DNA from: Buttiauxella sp049686335
GTDB taxonomy: Bacteria > Pseudomonadota > Gammaproteobacteria > Enterobacterales > Enterobacteriaceae
DNA length: 64,000 nucleotides
NCBI RefSeq assembly: GCF_049686335.1
Contig: NZ_JBAVHX010000009.1
Span: 300,807-364,806, forward strand
Direction of reading: 5' to 3'
Below are positions 42,231 to 51,451 of the stretch, one piece after another (within the stretch, counting starts at the first letter, position 1; each line of letters opens with the position of its first letter). Below the pieces are notes generated by a model. The model was not told where the DNA came from, made no database searches, and saw only the letters and a program-made list of their open reading frames with translations. A program made the position numbers and the translations under genes.

Positions 42231-42314
42231 TCAGAAAATCATTTTAAACACGCCAGTTACGACCAGTAAGCCAATAATAAAGATAATCAGAATTGCCCAT
42301 AAAAGAATTTTCAT
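42231..42314 (-). CDS. yohP: Small inner-membrane protein YohP (27 residues)
   Basis: The reading MKILLWAILIIFIIGLLVV then TGVFKMIF is a single hydrophobic helix almost identical to the 27-residue E. coli membrane protein YohP, as I remember that sequence. GGGAG precedes the ATG by five bases. E. coli YohP is a model small protein inserted by an mRNA-targeting, SRP-dependent route. It lies in the dusC neighbourhood in E. coli; here the sugar operon separates it from dusC, which supports a later insertion of the bgl genes. Confidence 0.9.
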   Translation of the reverse strand: MKILLWAILIIFIIGLLVVTGVFKMIF

Positions 42315-42420
42315 CAATGCTCCCTATCTTATGGCTAATGTTTATTGAGTATAGTCAAGGATATGGAGTTGCGCGGGGAGTTGCCTCCCCTAAACGGAAA
42401 TTGAGATTAATCGAGGGTCA

Positions 42421-43158
42421 TTAGATTAGCGGTTTACGTGCCGCAAGCAGGAAAATCATCGGACGTTCTTTTTCTTCGTCAAGTGCCGGGTTTAGCGCGA
42501 TTTGCTCAGCGCTCGGGCCCCATTCATCGAGTTTTTCGATAATAAAGCCACTGGCAATCAGCGCGTTTATCCAGCTCGACAGTTTGCGATGCTGCTTCTT
42601 CACGCCATCGGCAAACCAGTTACTGATGCGCACGCCTTCCTGCTGATAATGATTAACCGGCCAGGATTTTTGCCCGGTTTGATCGGCAAGCCATCCCTGA
42701 TTCAGCGGTGCGGTATAGACTGGATGTTCCGCCGAAAACACCAGCATGCCACCGGGTACCAGAGCCTGGTAAAGGGTGCTAAATAGCGCCGGAATATTTT
42801 CCAGATAATGCAGCGCCAGCGAGCTGTAAACCAGATCGACACTTTGCACATCTAACTGCAACTGCTCGAGATCTTCGCGTCGATAAACGATACCTGCGCC
42901 GGTTGTCATCTCCTGCGCTTTCTCCAGCATTTTTAACGAGACATCCAGCCCCACAACTTGTGCAGCACCCTGGTCGCGCGCATAGCGACAAAACCAACCG
43001 TAACCACAACCTAAATCCACCACAGATTTACCCGCAAGCGTGGGCAGCATTGTTTGCATAGTCGCCCATTCTGGCGCGCCATCCAGCCCTTTAATTGAGC
43101 GGTCGAGGGTGGCGTATCCTTCAAAGAAAGCCGGGTTATCGTAAATATTCTGCGTCAT
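42421..43158 (-). CDS. Class I SAM-dependent methyltransferase
   Basis: This is a 245-residue cytoplasmic methyltransferase with motif I VVDLGCGYGWFCRYA (about 46-60), the acidic end of strand 2 VVGLDVS, motif II YSSLALHYL and a UbiE/YafE-like arrangement. The substrate is not evident. The ATG giving MTQNIYDNPAFFEGY follows AGGAG; the frame extends six codons further to 43176, but without a ribosome site. It stands alone between yohP and the porin gene, with no obvious operon partner. Confidence 0.85.
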   Translation of the reverse strand: MTQNIYDNPAFFEGYATLDRSIKGLDGAPEWATMQTMLPTLAGKSVVDLGCGYGWFCRYARDQGAAQVVGLDVSLKMLEKAQEMTTGAGIVYRREDLEQLQLDVQSVDLVYSSLALHYLENIPALFSTLYQALVPGGMLVFSAEHPVYTAPLNQGWLADQTGQKSWPVNHYQQEGVRISNWFADGVKKQHRKLSSWINALIASGFIIEKLDEWGPSAEQIALNPALDEEKERPMIFLLAARKPLI

Positions 43159-43257
43159 TGCAACTCCTGTTCGCAAAGCCGTTATTGGCAGGAGAAGTCT
43201 AGTGAAGTTATCAGCCTGGGGAAAGGCTTCCCCAGGCTGACGGCTGCGCTTTACCTG

Positions 43258-44841
43258 TCAGAACCAAATTTCCGACTGTACGCCGAAGTTCCAGTTCCCG
43301 CCGGCGGTGAAGCCCGTGCTGCCGAAATCATCATTGATGGCATAATGATCCAGCTCTTTTGACCAGTTCATATACGTGGCAAAGAAGCGAATTTCTGGGC
43401 GAGCTTTAATATCAAAGACATTGCCGACTTTAAAGGTAGGGGCAAAGGTCAGTTTGTAGAAATCCCCTTTTACCGCCTGATAGTTATAGGTTGAGCCGTC
43501 CGAGGTGTAGCTTCGGCCATTCGGATCTAAATCCATATATTGCCAGGAGGCCTCATAAAGCAGGGCGAAGTTTTGCGTAATGGCCTGTGACGCGCGCAGG
43601 TTAAAGGTTGCCCAATCGTAACGATCGCCATCGCGATAACGGTCCTCACTGTGCTGGGCAATAACCGATGGAGCCAGCTCCCAGTTTTTACTCACTGGCA
43701 CGATGCCGTAAGAGGCAAAGCGTAAGGATTTCGCATTCTCGGTTAAATCCCCGTCGCTGCCAGGCTGGCGAGCTTCTGCACCCAGGCCACCGCCATATTG
43801 TAGCGCTGTCTCAGAAACACCTGGGGTCAGGCCATAGAACCTGGATTTATCATGGTAGGCCAACATCGCGTAATACCCATTTTTGGCGGTATTATCGCTG
43901 CGCAAAGCGTAGCTTCCGGTGGTTGAGGTGTTGTCTTTTAAGTCGTCATTTCCTTGCGCGGTCATGCCGGTTAACATCAATTGCCAGTTGTTATAGAAGT
44001 TATTGGCCGTAAACATCAGGTTCTGAATGTCATTGTCGTTGTAATTATCGCTGCCGAGGTCGCCAAAATTACGCCCGTAAACGTTAAAGTCAGATTTTAA
44101 TTTATCTGTCCACTGCACATCATTTATTCCTCCCCCGGTTCCACCGAGGAACATAATATCGCTGTCCGTAAAGTGAATGTCGAAATTATCACGGTCAAAG
44201 CGTTTGCCTGCCCATAATATGGCATGTTCCGCGACGCCACCGAAACTTGCCAGATCACCCATTTCGACATACAGCTGACGAATATTGATATGATGGCTGT
44301 CATTATCCTGAACCCATGGGTCAGGGTTATTAGCCCCATCGGCCAGCATGGTTTTGAAATGTGCCCATGAACCGTCATCAAAACTCATTTTTTTATTGAA
44401 ACTTAATTCGACGTAATTATCTTTTTCATTGCCGAGGCGGCCGACATGCGCGTCCCCATTTAATGAACTTGCGGGTGAAACTCCAGGCCCACCGCGACCG
44501 CCTTTCCCATGCTCATTAATCAGCAGCCCTGAACGGGCGTAGGCGGAAAACTCAAAGCCGTCATCACGTTTATTTTTTTCCACCGTTTCGATCTGTTGCG
44601 TTTGTTTTTCTTGTTTCTTCGTTACCTGCGCAAGCTGTTGTTCGGCGGCGATGGTGCGCTTTTCTGCTTTATCAGCCCGGAGCTTTGCTTCACTCGCTTC
44701 TCGTTCGGCCTGATTTAATCTCGACTCCAACAATGCCAGTCTTTGTTCTATTGATAAGGGCGTTGATGCCTGAACTGAGGAGTAATAGCCCAGCCCAAAA
44801 AAGGCGCAGAGGATCCCTGCGCGAATCTTTGTGATACGCAT
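43258..44841 (-). CDS. LamB/ScrY-type sugar porin of the rhamnoside locus
   Basis: This is a second outer-membrane sugar porin, different from the BglH-type one. The 527 residues comprise a signal peptide (to QAS, about 26), a long charged coiled coil (SIEQRLALLESRLNQAEREASEAK..., about 30-85, read in part) and a maltoporin-type barrel from about FEFSAYARSGLLINE to the end VQSEIWF with its C-terminal Phe. It is last in a three-gene operon after the GPH symporter (51-base gap). ScrY/RafY-type porins admit larger oligosaccharides. Specificity for rhamnosides is inferred from its operon. Confidence 0.85.
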   Translation of the reverse strand: MRITKIRAGILCAFFGLGYYSSVQASTPLSIEQRLALLESRLNQAEREASEAKLRADKAEKRTIAAEQQLAQVTKKQEKQTQQIETVEKNKRDDGFEFSAYARSGLLINEHGKGGRGGPGVSPASSLNGDAHVGRLGNEKDNYVELSFNKKMSFDDGSWAHFKTMLADGANNPDPWVQDNDSHHINIRQLYVEMGDLASFGGVAEHAILWAGKRFDRDNFDIHFTDSDIMFLGGTGGGINDVQWTDKLKSDFNVYGRNFGDLGSDNYNDNDIQNLMFTANNFYNNWQLMLTGMTAQGNDDLKDNTSTTGSYALRSDNTAKNGYYAMLAYHDKSRFYGLTPGVSETALQYGGGLGAEARQPGSDGDLTENAKSLRFASYGIVPVSKNWELAPSVIAQHSEDRYRDGDRYDWATFNLRASQAITQNFALLYEASWQYMDLDPNGRSYTSDGSTYNYQAVKGDFYKLTFAPTFKVGNVFDIKARPEIRFFATYMNWSKELDHYAINDDFGSTGFTAGGNWNFGVQSEIWF

Positions 44842-44892
44842 GAATTAATTCCTTGTAAAAACCAGAGGTATTTTTTTAATTAAACTTCCTGA

Positions 44893-46272
44893 TTACATCG
44901 CACGACTCTTATTTAAATTAAATGCAGGGTCTGTATTGGGTGCGTTAATACCAGAATCTAAATCGGCACGGATTTTTTCGTAATGGTCATCGAGTCGATA
45001 AAATTTACCTATCCAGAACATGGAGACGACAATTAGCGCCGCAGGAATATAGAGATAACAGGCTTTGATCGCGAATAAAGCATCAACGCTTTGCGCGTGA
45101 TTCGCCACATAACCGCTGGCGGAGAGCATAATTCCGGTAATAGCGCCTGCACCCGCCATCGCCACTTTGCCCAGGAAACCATTAATGGAAGTTAAAATTC
45201 CGGCGGTATTAATTCCGGTTTTCCAGACGCCGTAATCAACCGGGTCCGCCTGCATTGAGAAATAAATCGCGGTACGTTGCCCAGCCCCGAGTGACAAAAT
45301 AACCGCCCCTGCGACCAGTGCCATTACGTTCACGCCGGCGAAAATCATCACCGCCATACCCGCCAGGTTAATCGCCGAGGCGATAAGATAGACGTGGCGT
45401 TTTTTCATGCGTTTTGCCAGCAATGGAACCGTCAGCGTGCCTAATAACGGTACGAAGGTGGAGATCCCGGCCACCAGCGCGGTTAATTCGCTATTGCCGA
45501 CGTAGTAATTAAAGAAGTACACCAGTGCGCCCGTCTGGAAGAAAAAGGCTCCCCACATCAGGAAAATATTCACTGCAAAAACAAACCACGGCGGGTTATT
45601 GCGCAGGCTGACCCAGGCACGTTTTAAGGTCATCTTTTCTGAGGTGATATTGATTTTCTCTTCGACATTGCGAAAGCTAATCAGCAAAAAGAAGGTCGCG
45701 ATCACACCGAATACCATCGCGGTATATAAGAACCCGTGCTCCTGATTGCCCTGGCCCAGCGCTTTTACCAGCGGCAACGTGGCGACGGCGACAATCGTCG
45801 AACCTAGCGAGCCCAGCAAAATGCGTACCGTTGAAAGTGTGGTGCGCTCTTTGGATTCACTGGTCAGGAAGGGCAGCATCGCGCAGAACGGGATGTTGAC
45901 GATGGTATAGAGAAACGACAGGCACAAGTAGGTAATGAAGGCGTAAATCAACCGACCTGTGGTGCCAAAATCGGGTACGTAAAATGCCAGTACACACAGC
46001 AAGCCGAAAGGCACCGCACCAATCAGCAGGTAAGGGCGGCAGCGGCCCCAACGGGTGCTGGTGTTATCAATCACCAGCCCCATCAGCACATCCGCGACGC
46101 CATCCACCAGACGCGCCACGAGGAACATCAGGCCAACATAATAGGCGGGTAGCCCCATCACATCGGTATAAAAGTACATCAGGTACAACGAGATCATTTG
46201 CCACACGAGGTTGCAGGACAAGTCCGCAATGCCGTAGCCGAAGCGTTGCCGCCATACAGTAGAGGTAGACAT
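44893..46272 (-). CDS. GPH-family sugar:cation symporter
   Basis: This is a 459-residue inner-membrane symporter with about 12 helices of the glycoside-pentoside-hexuronide:cation family (MelB, UidB, YicJ). The N-terminal FGYGIADLSCNLVWQ and the loop DNTSTRWGRCRPYLLIGAVPFG are diagnostic. It sits 24 bases after the GH78 rhamnosidase and 51 bases before the porin. It probably imports an intact, unphosphorylated glycoside for the cytoplasmic rhamnosidase (inference). Confidence 0.88.
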   Translation of the reverse strand: MSTSTVWRQRFGYGIADLSCNLVWQMISLYLMYFYTDVMGLPAYYVGLMFLVARLVDGVADVLMGLVIDNTSTRWGRCRPYLLIGAVPFGLLCVLAFYVPDFGTTGRLIYAFITYLCLSFLYTIVNIPFCAMLPFLTSESKERTTLSTVRILLGSLGSTIVAVATLPLVKALGQGNQEHGFLYTAMVFGVIATFFLLISFRNVEEKINITSEKMTLKRAWVSLRNNPPWFVFAVNIFLMWGAFFFQTGALVYFFNYYVGNSELTALVAGISTFVPLLGTLTVPLLAKRMKKRHVYLIASAINLAGMAVMIFAGVNVMALVAGAVILSLGAGQRTAIYFSMQADPVDYGVWKTGINTAGILTSINGFLGKVAMAGAGAITGIMLSASGYVANHAQSVDALFAIKACYLYIPAALIVVSMFWIGKFYRLDDHYEKIRADLDSGINAPNTDPAFNLNKSRAM

Positions 46273-46296
46273 AAGTAGGTTCTCGACGTTGTTGTT

Positions 46297-47871
46297 TTAC
46301 AGTAGGTACTTTCTAATGAACCACGAAGGAGTGCAGCTCCAGGCGTGGCAATAGCTGTTGATGAGCTTGCTGCCATAAGGGGAAAAATCAGGCCGTAGCG
46401 GATCAAAAAGCTCCCAGAAGGTATCGGCTCCGTGTTCCACCATCGCCCCCCAGTAGCGTTTGATCTCGTGAGTGGCTTGCTCTCGTTCATTCACCTGCAA
46501 CAACGCCGCGACGTAATGATGCATCATGTAGGGCGTGTTCATCTGAATTTCCGGTGGATGAATTAACAGCCTGGCTAGCAACTGGCGCTGGCTTTCCGGC
46601 GTGCCGACATCTGCCAGCACCAGCCAGACCTGCGAAGCGCAGGAAATTTGCCGCGATTCACCACTGACGAAAAAGCCGCTTTTTGGATCCCAAAGTTCGC
46701 GCAGTGCCGCACATTTGAGTGTCGTAATCTGGGCTTCAAGCCATGTGACTTTGCTGCTGTCATAAGTACGCGCCAGCATTAACGCTTTGTTCATGCAGTA
46801 GATCAGTACTCCCTGAGACGCCGCTTGCTTGTTGAGGTCTTCGTGCCAGTCAATAAATGACCACCAGTCGCTGCTGTCACGCACGATACCGTTTCTGTCC
46901 ACTCGCTCCATTGCCAGTTCGATTTGCCGCCAGGCGAGCGGCCAAAGTTGCGCCAGTGTTTCGCTGTCATCAGTCGCCGCGACGTACTCTTGCAGGACAT
47001 CGACAAAAAACAGTGCGTAATCGAACAGGAAAGTATCGTCAGCAATCACCTGCGGCTTAACAAAAATATTCGCCGACACCATGCCATCTTCCCGCGTCAT
47101 GGCAGCGAAAAGATAAAGACAGCGTTTGACCAGAGCGTAATTTTGCACCGTCACATCATTCACCAGCGCTTGCAGGCGCAAATCACCGAGCCACAAACGG
47201 CGGTCGCGTTTTGGCCCGTCTTCAAACACGTCGTGCATGCAGTTTTTCAGGGTGTTAACGGCCACCTCATCAATGCGTTTTAACTGAAGGTCCACGGTTT
47301 CGCAGGCGGGCAGGGTGGCAAGCGATGCGGAGGTGATGGTATCGAGCTTCAAAGCGGTAAAACGCAGCTGGAATTTGCGTGACAGCGCCAGAACGTTAAT
47401 ACGCAGGTAGCGGCAGCAGTAACGACGTGAAAGTCGCGTACGGCCTGGCAATTCATCCAGATAACAGTCCTGCTGCTGGAGCCAGCTACTGCTCAACCAA
47501 CCGTTATATTCAGAAAAAGGCTCAACCACTTCTGCGAGCGTTTCGCCAAAGATAAATTGCAGATGCGCAGGAGCATCTGGCGGGCTGCCGACCGCTTCGC
47601 AGGCAAACTCCAGGTAACCGACGCAATGCTTGCCGAAATCAATAATCACGTGCTCGCCCTGCGCGAAATCGTATTGGAAGAAATGCTCTGCGCTGTTCAC
47701 GACATCCGCTCGCCAACCGTGAATTTGCTGCGCATCCGGCTGCGCGCTAATCATCGCCTGGGGGAGAACATCATGGTGATAGAGTTCAGGAATCAGTTCC
47801 TGCGCTTTGGCCAACATAGGTGGATGACGAACCATCTTTAGATGGCCATTTTTCTGCAATGCCTGTGACAT
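46297..47871 (-). CDS. GH78-type alpha-L-rhamnosidase-like protein, cytoplasmic
   Basis: The 524 residues lack a signal peptide and carry a beta-domain (75-180) followed by an (alpha/alpha)6 barrel. The motif EDGPKRDRRLWLGD (217-230) corresponds to the GH78 general-acid region, and SSDWWSFIDWHED and TFWELFDP lie in the other active-site loops. GH78 enzymes release terminal L-rhamnose from glycosides such as rutinosides and naringin. It is first in the operon and divergent from an AraC regulator. It is shorter than many plant-glycoside GH78 enzymes, so the natural substrate is open. Confidence 0.8.
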   Translation of the reverse strand: MSQALQKNGHLKMVRHPPMLAKAQELIPELYHHDVLPQAMISAQPDAQQIHGWRADVVNSAEHFFQYDFAQGEHVIIDFGKHCVGYLEFACEAVGSPPDAPAHLQFIFGETLAEVVEPFSEYNGWLSSSWLQQQDCYLDELPGRTRLSRRYCCRYLRINVLALSRKFQLRFTALKLDTITSASLATLPACETVDLQLKRIDEVAVNTLKNCMHDVFEDGPKRDRRLWLGDLRLQALVNDVTVQNYALVKRCLYLFAAMTREDGMVSANIFVKPQVIADDTFLFDYALFFVDVLQEYVAATDDSETLAQLWPLAWRQIELAMERVDRNGIVRDSSDWWSFIDWHEDLNKQAASQGVLIYCMNKALMLARTYDSSKVTWLEAQITTLKCAALRELWDPKSGFFVSGESRQISCASQVWLVLADVGTPESQRQLLARLLIHPPEIQMNTPYMMHHYVAALLQVNEREQATHEIKRYWGAMVEHGADTFWELFDPLRPDFSPYGSKLINSYCHAWSCTPSWFIRKYLL

Positions 47872-48080
47872 ACCGAGCCCTTAATGATGAAGCAATGAGG
47901 CGAGTGTAGAGGGCAACTCTGTTTGTCATCTATTCTCAGGCTGCCAGTAATTGTTAGTGAATGGCATTTTCAGTGGGGTGCAGTGGTTGGTTGTCACAAT
48001 TTGAAAAATCGGGATCGTTATTTAGGCCGGAGTGTTTTATTTTTCCCCCAGTCCAGAGTGGTGGGTTTTGCGAGAACGTC

Positions 48081-48908
48081 ATGATTAATAAGTTAGAAGT
48101 CAGTAAGTATTTTCCCGATGAGCAGACCAAGCTTTCTCTATATGCCAGCGACCCGGAAGACAACAACTGCGAGCATAGCCATAGCTTTCAGGAACTTGTG
48201 ATTGTTGAGGAAGGGCACGGCTTGCATGTGATAAATGGCAAACCGATTTTTATCCAGCAGGGCGATGTATTTTTTATTGGCCAGAACGATGTTCATTTTT
48301 ACGATGAACTGGGCACCTTAAAGCTCATCAATATTTTAATTAATCCGCAGCTGGAGTTTGTTTATTTAACCGGAATAGAACAATTATTGAACCGTATTGC
48401 GGGCAACACGGCGGCAAATTACGGCTGGCTTACGCCGGAATCTAAAGCGCAGTGCAAACGGCTGATTAACGACATTTTCCGCAAGGAGATAGCGGGCGCT
48501 GACAATCAGGCTTTAAAAGAGTCGCTGTTTTTTACCTTAGTGACGCAAATCATTTATGCGCAGTCGCAGGCTGAATACAGCAATACCCGCTACAAACTGC
48601 ATAAGTTACTCAGCTATTTGCAAGAAAACTGCTTTAACGAGATTGACTGGCAGCAACTGGCAAACCAGTTTCATCTGACTCAGCGCACCACGTCACGTCA
48701 TATTAAAGAGGTGACGGGGCTGACGCCGGAAAATTACCTGAAGCGCCTGCGTCTGGTCTCGGCGCGAGTCAAGCTCAAGGAAACCGACATGACGATCACC
48801 GAAGTGGCTTTCTTGTGTGGCTTTGCCAACAGCAACCATTTCACCACCTCGTATAAGAAAGTGTTTGGCGTAACGCCGAGTGCTGAGCGCAAACGGGTGG
48901 AAAGGTGA
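48081..48908 (+). CDS. AraC-family regulator, RhaS/RhaR-like
   Basis: The 275 residues comprise an N-terminal cupin (HSHSFQELVIVEEGHGLHVINGK, seen in parts at about 32-55) and two C-terminal helix-turn-helix motifs (IDWQQLANQFHLTQRTTSRHIKE and MTITEVAFLCGFANSNHFTTSYKK, in part). Layout and length resemble the rhamnose regulators RhaS and RhaR. The frame is open back to 47961, but the ATG at 48081 gives the compact family length. It is divergent from the GH78-symporter-porin operon across 209 bases in which I could not define operators. It probably activates that operon in response to rhamnose or a rhamnoside. Confidence 0.85.
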   Translation: MINKLEVSKYFPDEQTKLSLYASDPEDNNCEHSHSFQELVIVEEGHGLHVINGKPIFIQQGDVFFIGQNDVHFYDELGTLKLINILINPQLEFVYLTGIEQLLNRIAGNTAANYGWLTPESKAQCKRLINDIFRKEIAGADNQALKESLFFTLVTQIIYAQSQAEYSNTRYKLHKLLSYLQENCFNEIDWQQLANQFHLTQRTTSRHIKEVTGLTPENYLKRLRLVSARVKLKETDMTITEVAFLCGFANSNHFTTSYKKVFGVTPSAERKRVER

Positions 48909-49094
48909 AGTCCTGTCAAATTTAATCACTATAGTGATACTTGCTTAGGTTATTTTTAGCCTGGTAATAGTGATATCAGGAAACTAGTTTCAAATTGTAT
49001 CCCTTATTAACTATCCGTGTATTGCCACTGATACCTAAACTTTTGCCATAGAGAATGCGTAACCTGAGCGCTTTCTTTTACTTTATGGCTACTT

Positions 49095-50540
49095 ATGACT
49101 TCCTCACGTTTCCCTCTCGCGGCGACTGGCGTTGCGCTGATGTTCGTTTTGTCAGGTTGCGCACCGATGCACAATGACGATGCCCCTCTTGCTCAAAAGA
49201 CGCCTCCACAGCAACTCGATACCAAACTTCCTCCTGAGCTGGCGCATGGCTGGCCGGGTAGCGACTGGTGGCGGGGTTATCATGACAGCCAGATAAACCG
49301 TCTGGTGGAACGTTCGCTCAAAGACTCGCCGGACCTTGCCGTGGTGCAGCAGCGTATTAAGCTTGCCCAGGCACAAACGCAGATGCAGGAAGCCAGCGAC
49401 GGCCCGCAAATGGATTTCTCGGCCAATCTTGAGCGCCAGAAAATGTCTCAGGAAGGGGTGATGGGGCCGTTTGCCCTGACTGATCCCGCAGCAGGCACCA
49501 CCGGCCCGTACTACACCAACGGTAATTTTGGCCTGACCGCCAGTTGGGATCTGGATTTGTGGGGCAAGAATCGTTCAGAAGTTGAAGCCAGAGTGGGGGT
49601 TATGCGAGCCAAGCAGGCCGAACTTGCGCAGGCGAAACAGGTGATTTCAGCCAACGTCGTACGCCTGTACTGGGATATGCAAACGTTACTGGCGTTAAAA
49701 GACGTTAAACAACAAACCCTGGCGGCGCAGAAGAATATCGTCAATGTCGAGACCAGTCTGTACGCCAAGGGGATTAACTCGTCGGTTGATGACGTAGAAT
49801 CCAGTATTGATTTCGTGAAAACCCAGCAGCAGATTGATGACATCGACGGGCGCATAAACATCGCGAAAGCACAGCTCGCCGCCCTCACTGGTGATGCCCA
49901 TGCAGCCGCAAATATTAAACCTGCGCCGCTGCCTAAAGTCAGTAGCCATGTGCCAGATCATATGGGTTACCAACTGCTGGCTCGCCGTCCTGACCTTCAG
50001 GAAGCGCACTGGTACATCGAATCTTCACTCAGCAGTGTCGATGCGGCCAAAGCCGCATTTTATCCTGACGTCAACCTCAGCGCCTTCCTGCAAAATGATG
50101 CGTTGCACTTAAGCGATCTGTTCCGTGGCTCTGCCCAGCAAATGGGGGTGATTGGTGGCTTAACTTTGCCAATCTTCGACAGTGGCCGGTTAAATGCGAA
50201 CCTCGATATTGTGCGTGCACAAAGCAACTTGTCGATTGCCAGCTACAACAAAGCGGTAGTGGGCGCAGTCAACGACGTTGAAAAAGCGGCGAGCCAACTG
50301 AATGCGGTTGCGGCTGAAAATGAGCATCAGCTCACCATCATGAAAGGGACGCAAAAGCTCAAAGCCCTGGCGCAAGCGAAGTACCACGCGGGTATTATTT
50401 CCGGTGCGCGAATGAGTGCGGCGACATTGCCGGACTTGTCAGAACAGGCGCGCGCCATCCAGCTGCATGGCCAATGGTTAAACGCGGATGTACAGCTTAT
50501 TTCCGCATTAGGCGGCGGTTATCAGGCAGCTAAGGCATAA
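49095..50540 (+). CDS. mdtQ: Outer-membrane efflux lipoprotein MdtQ (YohG)
   Basis: This is a TolC-like outer-membrane factor of the NodT/CusC lipoprotein family. The 481 residues start with a lipoprotein signal ending LSGC (Cys22), followed by two OEP repeats rich in Ala/Gln coiled-coil helices. Conserved blocks PFALTDPAAGTTGPYYTNG and YQLLARRPDLQEAHWYIESS align with E. coli YohG. In E. coli K-12 mdtQ is a disrupted gene; here it is intact. No pump genes lie beside it, so it probably serves a pump encoded elsewhere. Confidence 0.93.
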   Translation: MTSSRFPLAATGVALMFVLSGCAPMHNDDAPLAQKTPPQQLDTKLPPELAHGWPGSDWWRGYHDSQINRLVERSLKDSPDLAVVQQRIKLAQAQTQMQEASDGPQMDFSANLERQKMSQEGVMGPFALTDPAAGTTGPYYTNGNFGLTASWDLDLWGKNRSEVEARVGVMRAKQAELAQAKQVISANVVRLYWDMQTLLALKDVKQQTLAAQKNIVNVETSLYAKGINSSVDDVESSIDFVKTQQQIDDIDGRINIAKAQLAALTGDAHAAANIKPAPLPKVSSHVPDHMGYQLLARRPDLQEAHWYIESSLSSVDAAKAAFYPDVNLSAFLQNDALHLSDLFRGSAQQMGVIGGLTLPIFDSGRLNANLDIVRAQSNLSIASYNKAVVGAVNDVEKAASQLNAVAAENEHQLTIMKGTQKLKALAQAKYHAGIISGARMSAATLPDLSEQARAIQLHGQWLNADVQLISALGGGYQAAKA

Positions 50541-50548
50541 CGGTTTAT

Positions 50549-50623
50549 GTCGGATGTCGCGGCGCTAATCCGACCTGTGAATGAACGGATTTTGTCCGGG
50601 GATTAGCGTTTGCGACATCCACC
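50549..50623. repeat. REP-type palindrome pair after mdtQ
   Basis: GTCGGATGTCGCGGCGC...ATCCGACCTG is followed by an inverse partner CCGGGGATTAGCGTTTGCGACATCC. It is the same family as the pairs upstream in the window but the only one between two genes of the same direction (mdtQ and yohF). Confidence 0.75.
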
Positions 50624-50675
50624 GTCATCACCTCCTATAATTAGAATTTGGTCAAAAAATAGTCTGGAGGTGGTG

Positions 50676-51449
50676 ATGAGTACGACTAACAAAGTGGCGA
50701 TTGTCACAGCGTCGGATTCCGGTATTGGCAAAAAATGTGCGCTGATGCTGGCTCAACAGGGTTATGACATCGGCATCACCTGGCATTCAGATGAACAGGG
50801 CGCGAAAGAAACGGCGCGTCAGGTCAGCGAATTAGGGCGACGAGCCGAAACCGTCCAGCTTGATTTGGCCCATTTACCCGACGGTGCCGCAGGCATTGAC
50901 GAGCTGATTGAGCGCTTCGGGCGGGTGGACGCTCTGGTGAATAACGCCGGAGCGATGAGTAAAAACCCTTTCCTGGATGTCACGCTAGAAGAGTGGCGCG
51001 AGCTGTTTACGGTGGATGTGGATGGCGCCTTTATCTGCTCGCAGAAAGTCGCACGCGCCATGATTGCCCAGGGCGAGGGGGGCAGGATTGTGAATATCAC
51101 CTCGGTTCACGAGCACACACCGCTTCCTGAAGCCTGCGCTTATACGGCGGCGAAACATGCGTTGGGCGGGTTAACGAAATCCATGGCGATGGAACTGGTC
51201 CATCACAAAATTCTGGTTAACGCTGTCGCACCTGGCGCCATCGCAACGCCCATGAACAACATGGCTGAAGGCGACGGAACCAAAAGCAAAATACCTGAGA
51301 TCCCGTTGGGCCGGGCGGGGGAAACCGAAGAGATTGCGAGCCTGGTCGCATGGTTATGTTCTGACAGCGCCAGTTACACCACCGGACAATCGTTAATCGT
51401 CGACGGCGGTTTTATGTTTGCCAATCCCCATTTCAAACCCAAAGAGTAG
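50676..51449 (+). CDS. yohF: Short-chain dehydrogenase/reductase YohF
   Basis: This 257-residue Rossmann-fold oxidoreductase has the cofactor motif TASDSGIG (about 10-17), the NNAG motif, and the catalytic Tyr and Lys in YTAAK near residue 158. The substrate is unknown; the family acts on acetoin, sugars or acyl chains. The ATG follows CTGGAGG; the frame is open to 50610 but that part lies in the REP pair. It is convergent with yohD, two bases apart. Confidence 0.93.
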   Translation: MSTTNKVAIVTASDSGIGKKCALMLAQQGYDIGITWHSDEQGAKETARQVSELGRRAETVQLDLAHLPDGAAGIDELIERFGRVDALVNNAGAMSKNPFLDVTLEEWRELFTVDVDGAFICSQKVARAMIAQGEGGRIVNITSVHEHTPLPEACAYTAAKHALGGLTKSMAMELVHHKILVNAVAPGAIATPMNNMAEGDGTKSKIPEIPLGRAGETEEIASLVAWLCSDSASYTTGQSLIVDGGFMFANPHFKPKE

Positions 51450-51451
51450 GC

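Noticed and set aside
48969..49094. Operator or small gene before mdtQ
   Set aside because: No clear inverted repeat, promoter or ribosome-site-preceded ORF stood out beyond chance.
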